Notes: generated by a model from the sequence alone, not told the origin. Shown: positions 8,344-17,356, counted from the first letter of the stretch. The stretch is DNA of 64,000 nucleotides from Nocardia spumae (GCF_020733635.1 NZ_JAJFZL010000001.1:1-64000); one strand, 5' to 3'. Translations and numbers: made by a program.

Positions 8344-9333
8344 ATGTACGCGGTGACATTGGATGGTTACGGTGGGCCCGAGGTAATCCGCTGGACGGAG
8401 GTGCCCGATCTCCCGCCGCCGGGCCCGGGCGAGGTGTCGATCGATGTCGTGGGTGCCGGCGTCAATCGTGCGGACCTGTTGCAACGCCAGGGCTTCTATC
8501 CGCCGCCACCGGGAGCCAGCGACATCATGGGCCTCGAGGTCTCGGGTGTCGTAGCCCAGGTCGGCGAGGGCGTGCGGGATCTGCAGCCGGGCGAACGGGT
8601 CTGCGCACTGCTGTCCGGCGGCGGGTACGCCCAGCGGGTGGTGGTCGCGGCGACACAGGTGCTGCCGGTCCCCGAGGGCATGGATGTGGCTGCGGCAGCG
8701 GCACTTCCGGAGGTCGCGGCCACCGTCTGGTCGAATCTGGTCATGCGGGCCGGTCTGCACGCCGGGCAGCGGTTGCTGATCCACGGCGGCGGGAGCGGAA
8801 TCGGCACGCACGCCATTCAGGTCGCGGTGAATCGCGGTGTGCGAGTGGCGATCACGGCCGGATCGCAGTACAAGATCGATCGCTGCCTGGAATTGGGGGC
8901 ACATATCGGAATCAATTACCGCGAGCAGGATTTCGTCGAGGTTCTCGGCGAAATTGGTGGCGCGGACGTCATTCTCGACAATATGGGCGCGGCCTATCTG
9001 GGGCGCAATGTGGCGGCCCTGGCCGACGACGGTCAGATCTGCATCATCGGTATGCAGGGTGGGGTGAAGGCCGAGCTGATTCTGTCCGAGCTGCTGGGTA
9101 AGCGCGGCACGATCCACGCCACCAATCTGCGGCGGCGGCCGGCGACCGGACGTTCGAGCAAGGCCGAGATCGTCGCGGAACTGCGGCGGCACCTGTGGCC
9201 GCTGATCACCGAGGGCGCGGTGGTGCCGATCGTGCACGCCGAGGTCCCGGTCACCGAGGCCGCACAGGCGCAACAACTGCTCGATTCGGCGGAAACCGTC
9301 GGCAAGGTGGTGCTGCGCGTCGACGAAGCGTGA
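8344..9333 (+). CDS. Quinone oxidoreductase, zinc-type alcohol dehydrogenase superfamily (Rv3777-like)
   Basis: NADPH-dependent medium-chain dehydrogenase/reductase of 329 residues, of the PIG3/quinone-reductase subfamily that lacks the catalytic zinc ligands. The N-terminal GroES-like domain has GAGVNRADLLQRQGFYPPPPG and the typical GLEVSGVV. The NADPH-binding domain starts near LLIHGGGSGIGTHAIQVA, followed by GADVILDNMG. By family and neighbours it matches M. tuberculosis Rv3777. TAGAGT at 8332-8337 sits six bases before the ATG, consistent with a leaderless message. Its stop is 14 nt from the convergent aminotransferase-like gene. Confidence 0.9.
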   Translation: MYAVTLDGYGGPEVIRWTEVPDLPPPGPGEVSIDVVGAGVNRADLLQRQGFYPPPPGASDIMGLEVSGVVAQVGEGVRDLQPGERVCALLSGGGYAQRVVVAATQVLPVPEGMDVAAAAALPEVAATVWSNLVMRAGLHAGQRLLIHGGGSGIGTHAIQVAVNRGVRVAITAGSQYKIDRCLELGAHIGINYREQDFVEVLGEIGGADVILDNMGAAYLGRNVAALADDGQICIIGMQGGVKAELILSELLGKRGTIHATNLRRRPATGRSSKAEIVAELRRHLWPLITEGAVVPIVHAEVPVTEAAQAQQLLDSAETVGKVVLRVDEA

Positions 9334-9347
9334 CGAGGCGCCCGGGC

Positions 9348-10553
9348 TCAGGACTCCAGCGAGTTCAGGGCCCGGCCCAGCTGGTCGATCTCGAATTTCG
9401 TTGTATAGGGCGCCAATCCGATGGTGACGGCGCCACCCTCGTCGTTGACTCCCAGCGCGTCGAGCAGGCGGCTGCCGCCGTGGGCGCCGCTGACGGTGCC
9501 GATGCGGTGGTCGGCGAGTTCGGCGGAGATCTTCTCCGCCTGCATACCCGCGATGGTGAAGCTGACCGTCGGGATGCGGGTGGACGCGCGGCCGATCACG
9601 GTGAGATCCGGAACGTGTTCGAGCACCTCCATCAGGTGTTCGAACAGCTGATCGTGATAGTCCTGCAGTGAGGTGATCGAGATCTCGAGCCGCTCACGCC
9701 GGGTGCCGACGGCCTGTTCGTCCAGGCCGGCGAGATAGTCGATCGAGGTCGTCAGCCCGGCCAGCAGCGCGTACTGATGTCCGCCGACCTCGAGCCGCTC
9801 GGCGCCCTTGGCGTAGGGATTCAGCGACATGGAGGGAATACGGTCCAGGAACGCCGGGTCGCGAAAGACCAGCGCACCGATCTGCGGACCTCCCCACGCC
9901 GGTGCGGACAGGGCGATGACATCGGCATTGAGCTCATCGATATCGATCAGGGCATAGGGCGCGGCGCCGAAACAGTCGGCGACCATCAGCCCGCCCACCT
10001 CGTGCACGCGATCGGCGGCCACCCGCACCGAGGGCGCGGATCCGACGATGGGCGAGGCGGCGGTCACGGCCACCAGGCGCGCGGTCGGGCCGATCAGCTC
10101 CTCGAACTGCCAGGCCGGCATCTCGCAGGTTTCGATCTCCACCTCGGCCCAGCGCACATGGGCGCCGTAACGGTTGGCGATGCGCAGCCAGGGCGCCACA
10201 TTCGCCTCGTCGTCGAGCCGCGACAAGACGATGCCGGTCCCCAGTCCGAGCCGCGAACTCAACGATTCCGCCAGCCAGGCCAGCAGCACCGCCCGGTCCG
10301 GTCCGAGCACGACCCCGGCCGGATCGCCGCCGACGAGATCGGCGACCGCCTCCCGGGCGGCGTCGAGAATCGCACCGCTGCGCCGCGCCGCGGCGTGGCG
10401 ATTGGTGTGCGAGAAAGCAGAGGTCCGGAAACCCGTTGACACGGCGCGCGATACCGAATCCGGGACCAGCATTCCTGCCTGTGGGTCCAGATGGATCCAG
10501 CCGTCGCCCAGGGACGGTATCAACCCCCGAACCCTCGCGACGTCGTAAGTCAT
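9348..10553 (-). CDS. Class V aminotransferase/cysteine desulfurase-like protein lacking the PLP lysine (Rv3778c-like)
   Basis: Fold type I protein of 401 residues, similar to SufS/CsdA-type cysteine desulfurases and to M. tuberculosis Rv3778c by position. It has the N-terminal IHLDPQAGMLVP, the PLP-stacking aspartate region VADCFGAAP (D193) and the segment ALSAPAWGGPQIGALVF near 215-230. In active desulfurases this segment reads S-x-H-K-x-x-G-P; here the lysine position is alanine (about A219) and the histidine is proline. It may bind no PLP covalently, or have a changed or regulatory role. No Suf partner genes are adjacent. ATG 10553 is preferred to upstream extensions because the conserved fold begins right there. 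Confidence 0.85.
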   Translation of the reverse strand: MTYDVARVRGLIPSLGDGWIHLDPQAGMLVPDSVSRAVSTGFRTSAFSHTNRHAAARRSGAILDAAREAVADLVGGDPAGVVLGPDRAVLLAWLAESLSSRLGLGTGIVLSRLDDEANVAPWLRIANRYGAHVRWAEVEIETCEMPAWQFEELIGPTARLVAVTAASPIVGSAPSVRVAADRVHEVGGLMVADCFGAAPYALIDIDELNADVIALSAPAWGGPQIGALVFRDPAFLDRIPSMSLNPYAKGAERLEVGGHQYALLAGLTTSIDYLAGLDEQAVGTRRERLEISITSLQDYHDQLFEHLMEVLEHVPDLTVIGRASTRIPTVSFTIAGMQAEKISAELADHRIGTVSGAHGGSRLLDALGVNDEGGAVTIGLAPYTTKFEIDQLGRALNSLES

Positions 10554-10782
10554 GCTGGCCACTCTAAGGGCAGCAGGCAAGTCGGCGGAACCGTGCGCCG
10601 ACCGAATGCGATATCACGCGACATGGCACCCGACTTTCACAAAACCGAACCACACCAGAGGCGGACCAGAACCGTCACAGAATACTTGCGCTGGAAATCG
10701 GACCGTATACCCAGCACGGGCACCGGCCTCCGACCGGCGCGATGCGCCGTTCACTTAGCGCATCGCGGCGCGAGCAGACATC

Positions 10783-11379
10783 ATGGATGCCATGACGCAA
10801 TCGGACGGAGCACCGGATTCCATCGTGGTCATCGGGCCCGAAGGGCGACCGCTGGTGATTCCGGCGGGCGCGCAGGGTGAGGCGCCGTTCGCCGGGCAGG
10901 TGGTCGGCGACCTCGACGCCGAGGCCGCGGCGAACGCCGGCGAGGAATCGCTGGCCGACATGGTCGAGCAGCCCGCCAAGGTGATGCGCATCGGCACCAT
11001 GATCAAACAGCTGCTCGAGGAGGTGCGGGCCGCACCGCTCGACGATGCCAGCCGCAGCCGGCTCAAGGAGATCCACAAGACGTCCGTACACGAGCTCGAG
11101 CAGGGCCTGTCCCCTGAGTTGCGCGACGAACTCGAGCGTCTGGCGCTGCCGTTCGGCGAGGACTCGATCCCCTCCGACGCGGAGCTGCGGATCGCTCAGG
11201 CACAGCTCGTCGGCTGGCTGGAAGGACTGTTCCACGGCATCCAGACGGCGTTGTTCGCTCAGCAGATGGCGGCCCGGGCACAGCTCGAGCAGATGCGCCA
11301 CGCCCTGCCGCCGGGTGTGCACGGCCCGCGCGAGGGCGGGCAGGGCGGATCGGTCACCGGGGGCGGTCAGTACCTCTGA
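10783..11379 (+). CDS. bpa: Bacterial proteasome activator Bpa/PafE (Rv3780-like)
   Basis: ATP-independent ring-shaped activator of the actinobacterial 20S proteasome, about 195-198 residues. Central residues are amphipathic helices (MRIGTMIKQLLEEV, LKEIHKTSVHELEQGLSPEL, AELRIAQAQLVGWLEGLFHGIQ) matching the four-helix Bpa protomer. The C-terminus is GGGQYL, the GQYL motif that docks into the proteasome alpha ring and opens its gate. Starts at 10783 or 10792 are both possible. By position it matches Rv3780, next to the galactan export genes as in mycobacteria. It would promote degradation of disordered proteins such as HspR. Confidence 0.95.
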   Translation: MDAMTQSDGAPDSIVVIGPEGRPLVIPAGAQGEAPFAGQVVGDLDAEAAANAGEESLADMVEQPAKVMRIGTMIKQLLEEVRAAPLDDASRSRLKEIHKTSVHELEQGLSPELRDELERLALPFGEDSIPSDAELRIAQAQLVGWLEGLFHGIQTALFAQQMAARAQLEQMRHALPPGVHGPREGGQGGSVTGGGQYL

Positions 11380-11449
11380 ACACCGCTGATCACGGGATAC
11401 CCTCCAGCCCCCACCGACGGAGATTTGTTCTGCGCTACAGTCGTGCACT

Positions 11450-12343
11450 GTGCCAGCAGCTGCCCCTGCCGATTCGGCGACAGCCGAACACAGTCCAGCC
11501 GATGTCACGGTGCCCCTGATGTCGGATTCCCAAACGTTCCCGCGTGCGTTCAAGGACCTCCGCGTGGGATTCTCTCAGCGCGAGCTGTGGTTACAGCTGG
11601 GCTGGCAGGACATCAAGCAGCGTTATCGGCGTTCGGTGATCGGCCCGTTCTGGATCACCATCGCCACCGGCGTTCAGGCCGCTGCGATGGGCGTCCTCTA
11701 CGCGGCCATCCTGAACCAGGACCTCTGGACCTACCTGCCGTACGTGACGATCGGCCTGATCGTCTGGAATGTGATCAACGCCAGCATCCTCGAGGGCTCG
11801 GATGTGTTCATCGCCAACGAGGGTCTGATCAAACAGCTCCCCTCGGCGCTGAGCGTGCACGTCTACCGGCTGGTGTGGAGACAGTTGCTGTTCTTCGCCC
11901 ACAACATCGTGATCTATCTGGTCATGCTGGTCGCCTTCGGTGTCTGGGAACATCTGGACTGGACGGTCGTGCTGGCGCTGCCGGCGGTCGTGCTGCTGTT
12001 CCTCAATTCGGCGTGGATATCGATCGTCTTCGGCATCCTGTCCACCCGCTACCGCGATATCGCCCCGATCCTCGGCAGCATGACACTGATGCTGTTCGTG
12101 CTGACCCCGGTCATGTGGACCACCAAATCGCTGCATGATCAGGGTGGCTCGGTGAGTGAGCGGGCGAAACTGGTCGAACTGGTGCCGACCTACCATTATC
12201 TGGAGATCGTGCGCGCTCCGCTGCTCGGCGACCCGGTGCACGCGCGGTCCTGGCTGGTGGTCGGCGTGATCACCGTTGTCGGCTGGGTACTGGCGCTGCT
12301 GGCCTTGAAGCAATTCCGTTCCCGCGTGCCGTACTGGGTGTAA
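11450..12343 (+). CDS. wzm: ABC-2 type transporter permease for galactan export (Wzm/RfbD-like)
   Basis: Integral membrane permease of 297 residues with about six transmembrane segments. An amphipathic motif before the first segment reads LGWQDIKQRYRRSVIGPFW, typical of polysaccharide ABC-2 exporters. It pairs with the ATPase encoded 8 nt downstream. The M. tuberculosis equivalent, Rv3783, forms with Rv3781 the exporter of the lipid-linked galactan precursor. The GTG start at 11450 follows TACAGT at 11436-11441 with no Shine-Dalgarno, so it may be leaderless. Confidence 0.92.
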   Translation: MPAAAPADSATAEHSPADVTVPLMSDSQTFPRAFKDLRVGFSQRELWLQLGWQDIKQRYRRSVIGPFWITIATGVQAAAMGVLYAAILNQDLWTYLPYVTIGLIVWNVINASILEGSDVFIANEGLIKQLPSALSVHVYRLVWRQLLFFAHNIVIYLVMLVAFGVWEHLDWTVVLALPAVVLLFLNSAWISIVFGILSTRYRDIAPILGSMTLMLFVLTPVMWTTKSLHDQGGSVSERAKLVELVPTYHYLEIVRAPLLGDPVHARSWLVVGVITVVGWVLALLALKQFRSRVPYWV

Positions 12344-12351
12344 AGGGCGAT

Positions 12352-13158
12352 ATGACCGGAGTAAGCATCGAAACCCGCGAAGCGTGGGTGGAGTTTCCCA
12401 TTTTCGACGCCAAGTCACGGTCGCTGAAGAAGGCGTTCCTGGGTAAGGCCGGTGGTTCCATCGGGCGCAATCAGTCCGATGTGGTGGTGGTCGAGGCGCT
12501 GCGCGACATCACCCTGTCGCTGAAGGAGGGCGACCGGGTCGGTTTGGTCGGCCACAACGGCGCGGGTAAGTCGACCCTGCTGCGGATGCTGTCGGGGATC
12601 TACGAACCCACCCGCGGCACCGCCCAGGTGCGGGGGCGGGTGGCGCCGGTCTTCGACCTGGGCGTCGGTATGGATCCCGAGATCTCCGGCTACGAGAACA
12701 TCATCATCCGCGGCCTGTTCCTCGGCCAGACCCGCAAGCAGATGCTGGCCAAGGTCGACGAGATCGCCGAATTCAGCGAGCTCGGCGAGTACCTGAACAT
12801 GCCGCTGCGCACCTATTCGACGGGTATGCGGGTGCGGCTGGCGATGGGCGTGGTCACCTCGATCGATCCGGAGATCCTACTGCTGGACGAAGGGCTGGGC
12901 GCGGTCGACGCGGAATTCATGAAGAAGGCCCGTAATCGACTGCGTGACCTTGTGGCGCGCTCCGGAATTCTGGTGTTCTGCAGCCATTCCAACGAATTTC
13001 TGGCCCAATTGTGTGATACCGCGATGTGGATCGACCACGGCACACTGCGCATGCAGGGTGATATCGAAGATGTGGTGCGCGCCTACGAGGGGCCCGAGGC
13101 CGGCGATCACGTGGCACAGATTCTGCGCGAGCTGGCGCTCGAGCAAAATCCCGCATGA
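12352..13158 (+). CDS. wzt: ABC transporter ATP-binding protein for galactan export (Wzt/RfbE-like)
   Basis: Cytosolic ATPase of 268 residues. Walker A is GHNGAGKSTLL, the signature region YSTGMRVRLAMG, and Walker B PEILLLDEG followed by the H-loop region FCSHS. The N-terminal extension of about 45 residues before the nucleotide-binding fold is typical of polysaccharide exporters. No C-terminal carbohydrate-binding domain is present. It works with the preceding permease, matching M. tuberculosis Rv3781. The next gene overlaps its stop (ATGA), so wzm, wzt and glfT1 are probably one translationally coupled operon. Confidence 0.93.
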   Translation: MTGVSIETREAWVEFPIFDAKSRSLKKAFLGKAGGSIGRNQSDVVVVEALRDITLSLKEGDRVGLVGHNGAGKSTLLRMLSGIYEPTRGTAQVRGRVAPVFDLGVGMDPEISGYENIIIRGLFLGQTRKQMLAKVDEIAEFSELGEYLNMPLRTYSTGMRVRLAMGVVTSIDPEILLLDEGLGAVDAEFMKKARNRLRDLVARSGILVFCSHSNEFLAQLCDTAMWIDHGTLRMQGDIEDVVRAYEGPEAGDHVAQILRELALEQNPA

Positions 13159-14123
13159 GCGGAACGGATACGGCGGCAGACGAGATTAGGGACACGAACA
13201 TGAGCGATCAGGCGGCCTCGTCCGCGGACCTCGGGGCAGGCCGGATCATCGCGGTGGTCGTCACCCACAAGCGGCGTGAGTTGCTGAGCGAATCGCTGAA
13301 AGTCCTCGCCTCCCAATCCCGTCCGATCGACCACCTGATCGTCATCGACAACGGGAACGAGTCCGAGGTCGGTGAGCTGGTGAAGCAACAGCCGATCGAA
13401 TCCACCTATCTGGGCTCGGAACACAATCTCGGCGGCGCGGGCGGCTTCGCACTCGGCATGCTGCACGCGCTGACCATGGGCGCGGATTGGGTCTGGCTGG
13501 CCGACGACGACGGCCGGCCCGAGGGTCCGGAGGTCCTGGAGAAGCTGCTCGATTGCGCACAGCGGCACGGGCTTTCGGAAGTCTCCCCCGTGGTCGCCGA
13601 TATCGACGATCCGGACCGGCTGGCCTTTCCGTTGCGCCGCGGCGTGGTGTGGCGGCGGCTGCGGTCCGAACTCGGTGACGAGGACTTCCTGCCCGGTATC
13701 GCGTCGTTGTTCAACGGCGCCTTGATATCCGCCGAGGCGCTCGAGGTGATCGGCGTCCCCGATCTGCGTCTGTTCGTCCGCGGTGACGAGGTCGAGGTCC
13801 ATCGACGGCTGGTCCGGTCGGGACTGCCGTTCGGAACCTGTTTGCAGACGGCCTATCTGCATCCGAACGGCTCGTCGGAATTCAAGCCGATTCTGGGCGG
13901 GCGGATGCACACCCAGTATCCGGACGATCCGGTCAAACGTTATTTCACGTATCGCAACCGTGGCTACTTGATGGCACAGCCCGGGATGCGCAAACTGCTG
14001 CCTCAGGAATGGGCGCGCTTCTCCTGGTTCTTCCTCGTACAGCAAAAAGATCCGGCCGGTCTGCGAGAATGGTTGCGGCTGCGGCGTCTGGGGCGACGCG
14101 AGCAGTTCCATAAACCCGGTTAG
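13155..14123 (+). CDS. glfT1: Galactofuranosyltransferase GlfT1 (Rv3782-like)
   Basis: GT2-family transferase of 322 residues that adds the first galactofuranose residues from UDP-Galf onto the rhamnosyl-GlcNAc lipid linker. The GT-A fold shows IIAVVVTHKRRELLSESL, HNLGGAGGFALGM and the metal-binding acidic motif WLADDDGRPEG. FVRGDEVEVHRRL carries the later acidic catalytic motif of galactan transferases, with YFTYRNRGYL near the C-terminus. The start ATG overlaps the ABC ATPase stop; ATG 13200 is an alternative. The surrounding exporter genes support assignment as GlfT1 rather than the polymerising GlfT2, which is encoded separately at 17357-19267. Confidence 0.92.
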   Translation: MSGTDTAADEIRDTNMSDQAASSADLGAGRIIAVVVTHKRRELLSESLKVLASQSRPIDHLIVIDNGNESEVGELVKQQPIESTYLGSEHNLGGAGGFALGMLHALTMGADWVWLADDDGRPEGPEVLEKLLDCAQRHGLSEVSPVVADIDDPDRLAFPLRRGVVWRRLRSELGDEDFLPGIASLFNGALISAEALEVIGVPDLRLFVRGDEVEVHRRLVRSGLPFGTCLQTAYLHPNGSSEFKPILGGRMHTQYPDDPVKRYFTYRNRGYLMAQPGMRKLLPQEWARFSWFFLVQQKDPAGLREWLRLRRLGRREQFHKPG

Positions 14124-14154
14124 ATCAGCGCATTTCGCATGAGGAGGTACGGCT

Positions 14155-14943
14155 GTGAGCAACCCCTACGGTGGGCAGCCACCCTATGGGCAACCATTTC
14201 AACCCAACGGTGCACAGCCTTATCCCCCCACTCAGCAACCCCCCAACGGGGGTGCGCCGTACGGTGCGCCGCAGCCGTACGGAGGTAGCGGAGCCGTTGC
14301 TGCACCGGGCTATCCGCCGGTGCAGCCACATGCCGGTTCGCAGCCGCATCCGATGCAGCCGCACAGCGCCTCGCAACCGCACCCCCAGCCGGGCTGGGGA
14401 GCACCCGCGGCCCCGCCGCAGCCTTACGGTCAGCCGCCCGCGAATCCGTATGGCGGACAACCTCATCCGGGTCAGCCGCCGATGGGCGCACCCTACGGCG
14501 CCCCGCCCGGAGCACAGGGGCAGTTCGGCGCCTACGGCCCGCCGCAGTTCCAGCCGCAGCCGGGACCGCAGGGCATCGTGGTGGATTCCTCGTACTTCCC
14601 GCTCGGTTTCATGCTCGCGCTGACCGGTCCGAAGATCATCGTCAACGGTATGGAGGTACCGATGGCGAAGTGGGGGCAGACGCATATTCCGGTGGGCCCC
14701 GGGCAGCATCACGTACGGGTGGCCACGAAATGGCTGTGGGATATGGGGCCGGCCGAGACCACGGTGCCGGTGGCCGAAGGACATACCACGCACGTGTACT
14801 ACAAGTCGCCGGCCATCGCCTTCATCAACGGCGCGATCGGCCCGGTGCCGCAGGCCGCCCCCGGTGCGATGGTCTCCTACATCAGCCTGGGCGTGGTCGG
14901 GGTACTGATCCTGCTGCAGCTGCTGCTGGCCTGCTCGATCTGA
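14155..14943 (+). CDS. Proline/glycine-rich membrane-anchored protein of unknown function
   Basis: Protein of 262 residues. The first about 140 residues are low complexity, built of repeated PYG, QPH and QPP units. Residues about 145-225 form a compact, probably beta-rich domain (GIVVDSSYFPLG, VNGMEVPMAKWG, GPGQHHVRVATKW, TTVPVAEGHTTHVYYKSP) that recalls small PEGA-like domains. A single C-terminal hydrophobic segment (YISLGVVGVLILLQLLLA) would anchor it with the bulk cytosolic. GAGGAGG lies 9 nt before the GTG start. It begins 31 nt after glfT1 and is probably in the same operon, so a role near galactan export is possible but unproven. Confidence 0.8.
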   Translation: MSNPYGGQPPYGQPFQPNGAQPYPPTQQPPNGGAPYGAPQPYGGSGAVAAPGYPPVQPHAGSQPHPMQPHSASQPHPQPGWGAPAAPPQPYGQPPANPYGGQPHPGQPPMGAPYGAPPGAQGQFGAYGPPQFQPQPGPQGIVVDSSYFPLGFMLALTGPKIIVNGMEVPMAKWGQTHIPVGPGQHHVRVATKWLWDMGPAETTVPVAEGHTTHVYYKSPAIAFINGAIGPVPQAAPGAMVSYISLGVVGVLILLQLLLACSI

Positions 14944-15072
14944 TCGGGTAGTCCCGCGAAAAATACCTTGCGGCCCACGACGCGGGCTGCGATGGTGTAT
15001 TCATTCCAGTCGCGGACGCGACACAACGAGTCGCAGTAGCGATATAGAGAAGGGTCGAAGGAGGTGGAATAC

Positions 15073-15168
15073 GTGAACGTCGACAACCGGTTTGTCGCGG
15101 CCGGAGCCCGGTATCTCACCGAGGGTAGCTCCGCCGCACGTATTTCCACTCTCCTCCCCATGTGCTGA
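15073..15168 (+). CDS. Candidate 31-residue small ORF upstream of rsgA
   Basis: A GTG-initiated ORF with a strong Shine-Dalgarno (AAGGAGG, 8 nt before the start) encodes 31 residues and ends in cysteine (LLPMC). It stops 43 nt before rsgA. No known family is recognised. It could be a leader peptide or a small protein; coding status is inferred only from the binding site and position. Confidence 0.4.
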   Translation: MNVDNRFVAAGARYLTEGSSAARISTLLPMC

Positions 15169-15211
15169 GTTCCTTCGCGGGCTCGGTGCCCGACGAAGGA
15201 CGTCTTCCGTC

Positions 15212-16267
15212 ATGGTCGATTACGACCGTCTTCTTCCCTTCGGCTGGACCGCCGAACTCTCCGCCGAGTACGCAGGCCGGTTCGATACCGGCTGGGTCCC
15301 GGCCCGTGTGATCCGGATGGATCGCAGTGAATGCGATATCGCGACGCCCACCGGGCTCGCACGCGCCCACTGCCCACGGGCGGATACCAACATCAACGGC
15401 TTGTGCACCGGCGACTGGGTGGCCGTCGCACCTGCCGATGAGCCGCTCATCGTGCGAAAGTTGTTGCCGCGCCGCACGATTCTGCGCCGCGCCACGGTAT
15501 CGGGACGCTCCGAGCCGCAACCGCTGGCCGCCAATGTCGACACGGTCCTGATCTGTGCCGCCGCGGACGACGCGGTGGACCTGGGTCGCATCGAACGAAT
15601 GCTGGCCCTGGTCTGGGAATCCGGTGCGCGGCCGATGGTGGTGCTGACCAAAGGTGATCTGGCACCGGATATCCCGCTGCACGAGGTGCGGGCGGCGGCA
15701 CCCGGCGCGAGCGTGCTGGCGGTCAGCGCCACCACAGGAGTCGGGATGGACGTACTGCGGGCCGCGGCCACGGGCACGGTCGCGTTGATCGGATCCTCCG
15801 GCGCCGGAAAATCCACGCTGGCCAATGCCGTCCTGGGCGAGGAGGTCTTCGCCACCGATCGGGTGCGGACCTCGGACAAGCGCGGACGGCATACGACGGT
15901 GCACCGCGAGCTGCGGCCGATACCCGGTGGCGGCACCCTCATCGATACCCCCGGCCTGCGTGCCATCGGGCTCTGGGACGCGCAGCAGGGGCTGGCGCGC
16001 ACCTTCACCGATATCGAATCGCTGGCCGCCGAGTGCCGCTTCTCGGACTGTTCGCACAACAGTGAGCCCGGCTGCGCGGTGCTGGCGGCGATCGATTCGG
16101 GCGCGGTCCCCGAGCGACGGCTGGCCAGCTTCCGCAAACTGCAGCGGGAGAACGAATGGCTGGCCAGTCGCACCGATGCCCGGCTGCGCGCCGAGCGCGA
16201 GCGGGCCTGGCGCGAGATCACCAAGTCGAGTCGCCGCCGATATCGCGAACGTGATGCTCGTCGCTGA
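15212..16267 (+). CDS. rsgA: Ribosome small-subunit maturation GTPase RsgA
   Basis: Circularly permuted GTPase of about 351 residues that checks late 30S assembly. An N-terminal OB-fold (about 1-100) binds the ribosome. The G motifs appear in permuted order: TKGD (G4) and VSATTG (G5) precede GSSGAGKSTL (G1) and DTPGLR (G3). The C-terminal zinc-knuckle shows CRFSDCSHNSEPGC with Cys/His ligands, then a basic tail. ATG 15212 with GAAGGAC upstream is preferred over an in-frame extension because the family N-terminus starts here. Confidence 0.93.
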   Translation: MVDYDRLLPFGWTAELSAEYAGRFDTGWVPARVIRMDRSECDIATPTGLARAHCPRADTNINGLCTGDWVAVAPADEPLIVRKLLPRRTILRRATVSGRSEPQPLAANVDTVLICAAADDAVDLGRIERMLALVWESGARPMVVLTKGDLAPDIPLHEVRAAAPGASVLAVSATTGVGMDVLRAAATGTVALIGSSGAGKSTLANAVLGEEVFATDRVRTSDKRGRHTTVHRELRPIPGGGTLIDTPGLRAIGLWDAQQGLARTFTDIESLAAECRFSDCSHNSEPGCAVLAAIDSGAVPERRLASFRKLQRENEWLASRTDARLRAERERAWREITKSSRRRYRERDARR

Positions 16268-16403
16268 CGGAGGTTCTCACTATGCAACTGGTTGCATAGC
16301 ACCCTTCGGGTCGCCTACTGTGCAATTCGGGTAGTTCCTCACCCCGGCCCCACCGGATCGCCGATCATGGAGCCGGGGTGGTCGCACAGATGGGAGCACG
16401 GAT

Positions 16404-17252
16404 ATGACCGAAGCTGGAAAGCCACTGGCCGGCCGCACCATGATCATGTCGGGCGGCAGCCGCGGCATCGGCCTCGAAATCGCCAAGCGAGCCGCCGCGG
16501 ACGGCGCGAATATCACGCTCATCGCCAAGACGGATCAACCGCATCCGAAACTGCCGGGCACGATCCACACCGCGGCCGCGGAACTCGAGGAGGCCGGTGG
16601 GCAGGTCCTGAAATTCGTCGGCGATGTCCGCGACGACGAGGGTGTCGCCGCCGCCGTTCAGCAGACCGTGGACCGCTTCGGCGGTATCGACCTCGTCGTG
16701 AACAACGCCTCCGCGATCGACCTCTCGCCCACCGAGACGATCTCGATGAAGAAGTACGACCTCATGCAGGACATCAACTGCCGCGGCAGTTTCCTGCTGT
16801 CCAAGACCAGCATTCCGGCGCTGAGGGAATCCGCGCAGGCCGGCCGCAATCCCCACATCCTGACGCTGTCGCCGCCGCTGAACCTCGATCCGAAATGGGC
16901 GGGCAGCTCACTGGGCTACACCATCGCCAAGTACGGAATGTCGCTGACCACACTGGGTTTGGCCGAGGAGCTGCGCAAATACGGCATCGGCGTCAACTCG
17001 CTGTGGCCGCGCACCACCATCGCCACCGCCGCGGTCCGCAACCTGCTCGGCGGCGAGGAGATGGTGCAGACCTCACGCACCCCCGATATCTACGCCGACG
17101 CCGCCTACCTGGTACTCACCTCGCCCGCGAAGGACACCACGGGCAACTTCTTCATCGATGACGATGTCCTTGCCGCACACGGGATCACCGATCTCGACAA
17201 GTATCGCGTGGTGCCGGGCGACGGTCCGCTCACCACCGATCTGTTCCTGTAG
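16404..17252 (+). CDS. Short-chain dehydrogenase/reductase (HSDL2-like)
   Basis: NAD(P)-dependent SDR of 282 residues. The nucleotide-binding motif is SGGSRGIGLEIAK, the NNAS motif lies near residue 100, and the catalytic Y-x-x-x-K reads GYTIAKYGM. The segment between (AKTDQPHPKLPGTIHTAAAE) is typical of the HSDL2-like subgroup, linked elsewhere to fatty-acid or peroxisomal metabolism. The substrate is unknown. It is followed by a strong hairpin shared with the convergent glfT2. Confidence 0.88.
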   Translation: MTEAGKPLAGRTMIMSGGSRGIGLEIAKRAAADGANITLIAKTDQPHPKLPGTIHTAAAELEEAGGQVLKFVGDVRDDEGVAAAVQQTVDRFGGIDLVVNNASAIDLSPTETISMKKYDLMQDINCRGSFLLSKTSIPALRESAQAGRNPHILTLSPPLNLDPKWAGSSLGYTIAKYGMSLTTLGLAEELRKYGIGVNSLWPRTTIATAAVRNLLGGEEMVQTSRTPDIYADAAYLVLTSPAKDTTGNFFIDDDVLAAHGITDLDKYRVVPGDGPLTTDLFL

Positions 17253-17293
17253 TGAACATCCCGCGAACCAGCGGGGACGAGTACCCGAGGTGA

Positions 17294-17330
17294 GCGGCGG
17301 GCGCGGACCGCGGAGGTCCGCGCCCGCCGC
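17294..17330. terminator. Bidirectional hairpin terminator between the SDR gene and glfT2
   Basis: A perfect 16-bp GC-rich stem (17294-17309 with 17315-17330) lies between two convergent genes. Confidence 0.8.
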
Positions 17331-17356
17331 ACCATCCGAGACCGGTGGATCCCGAT

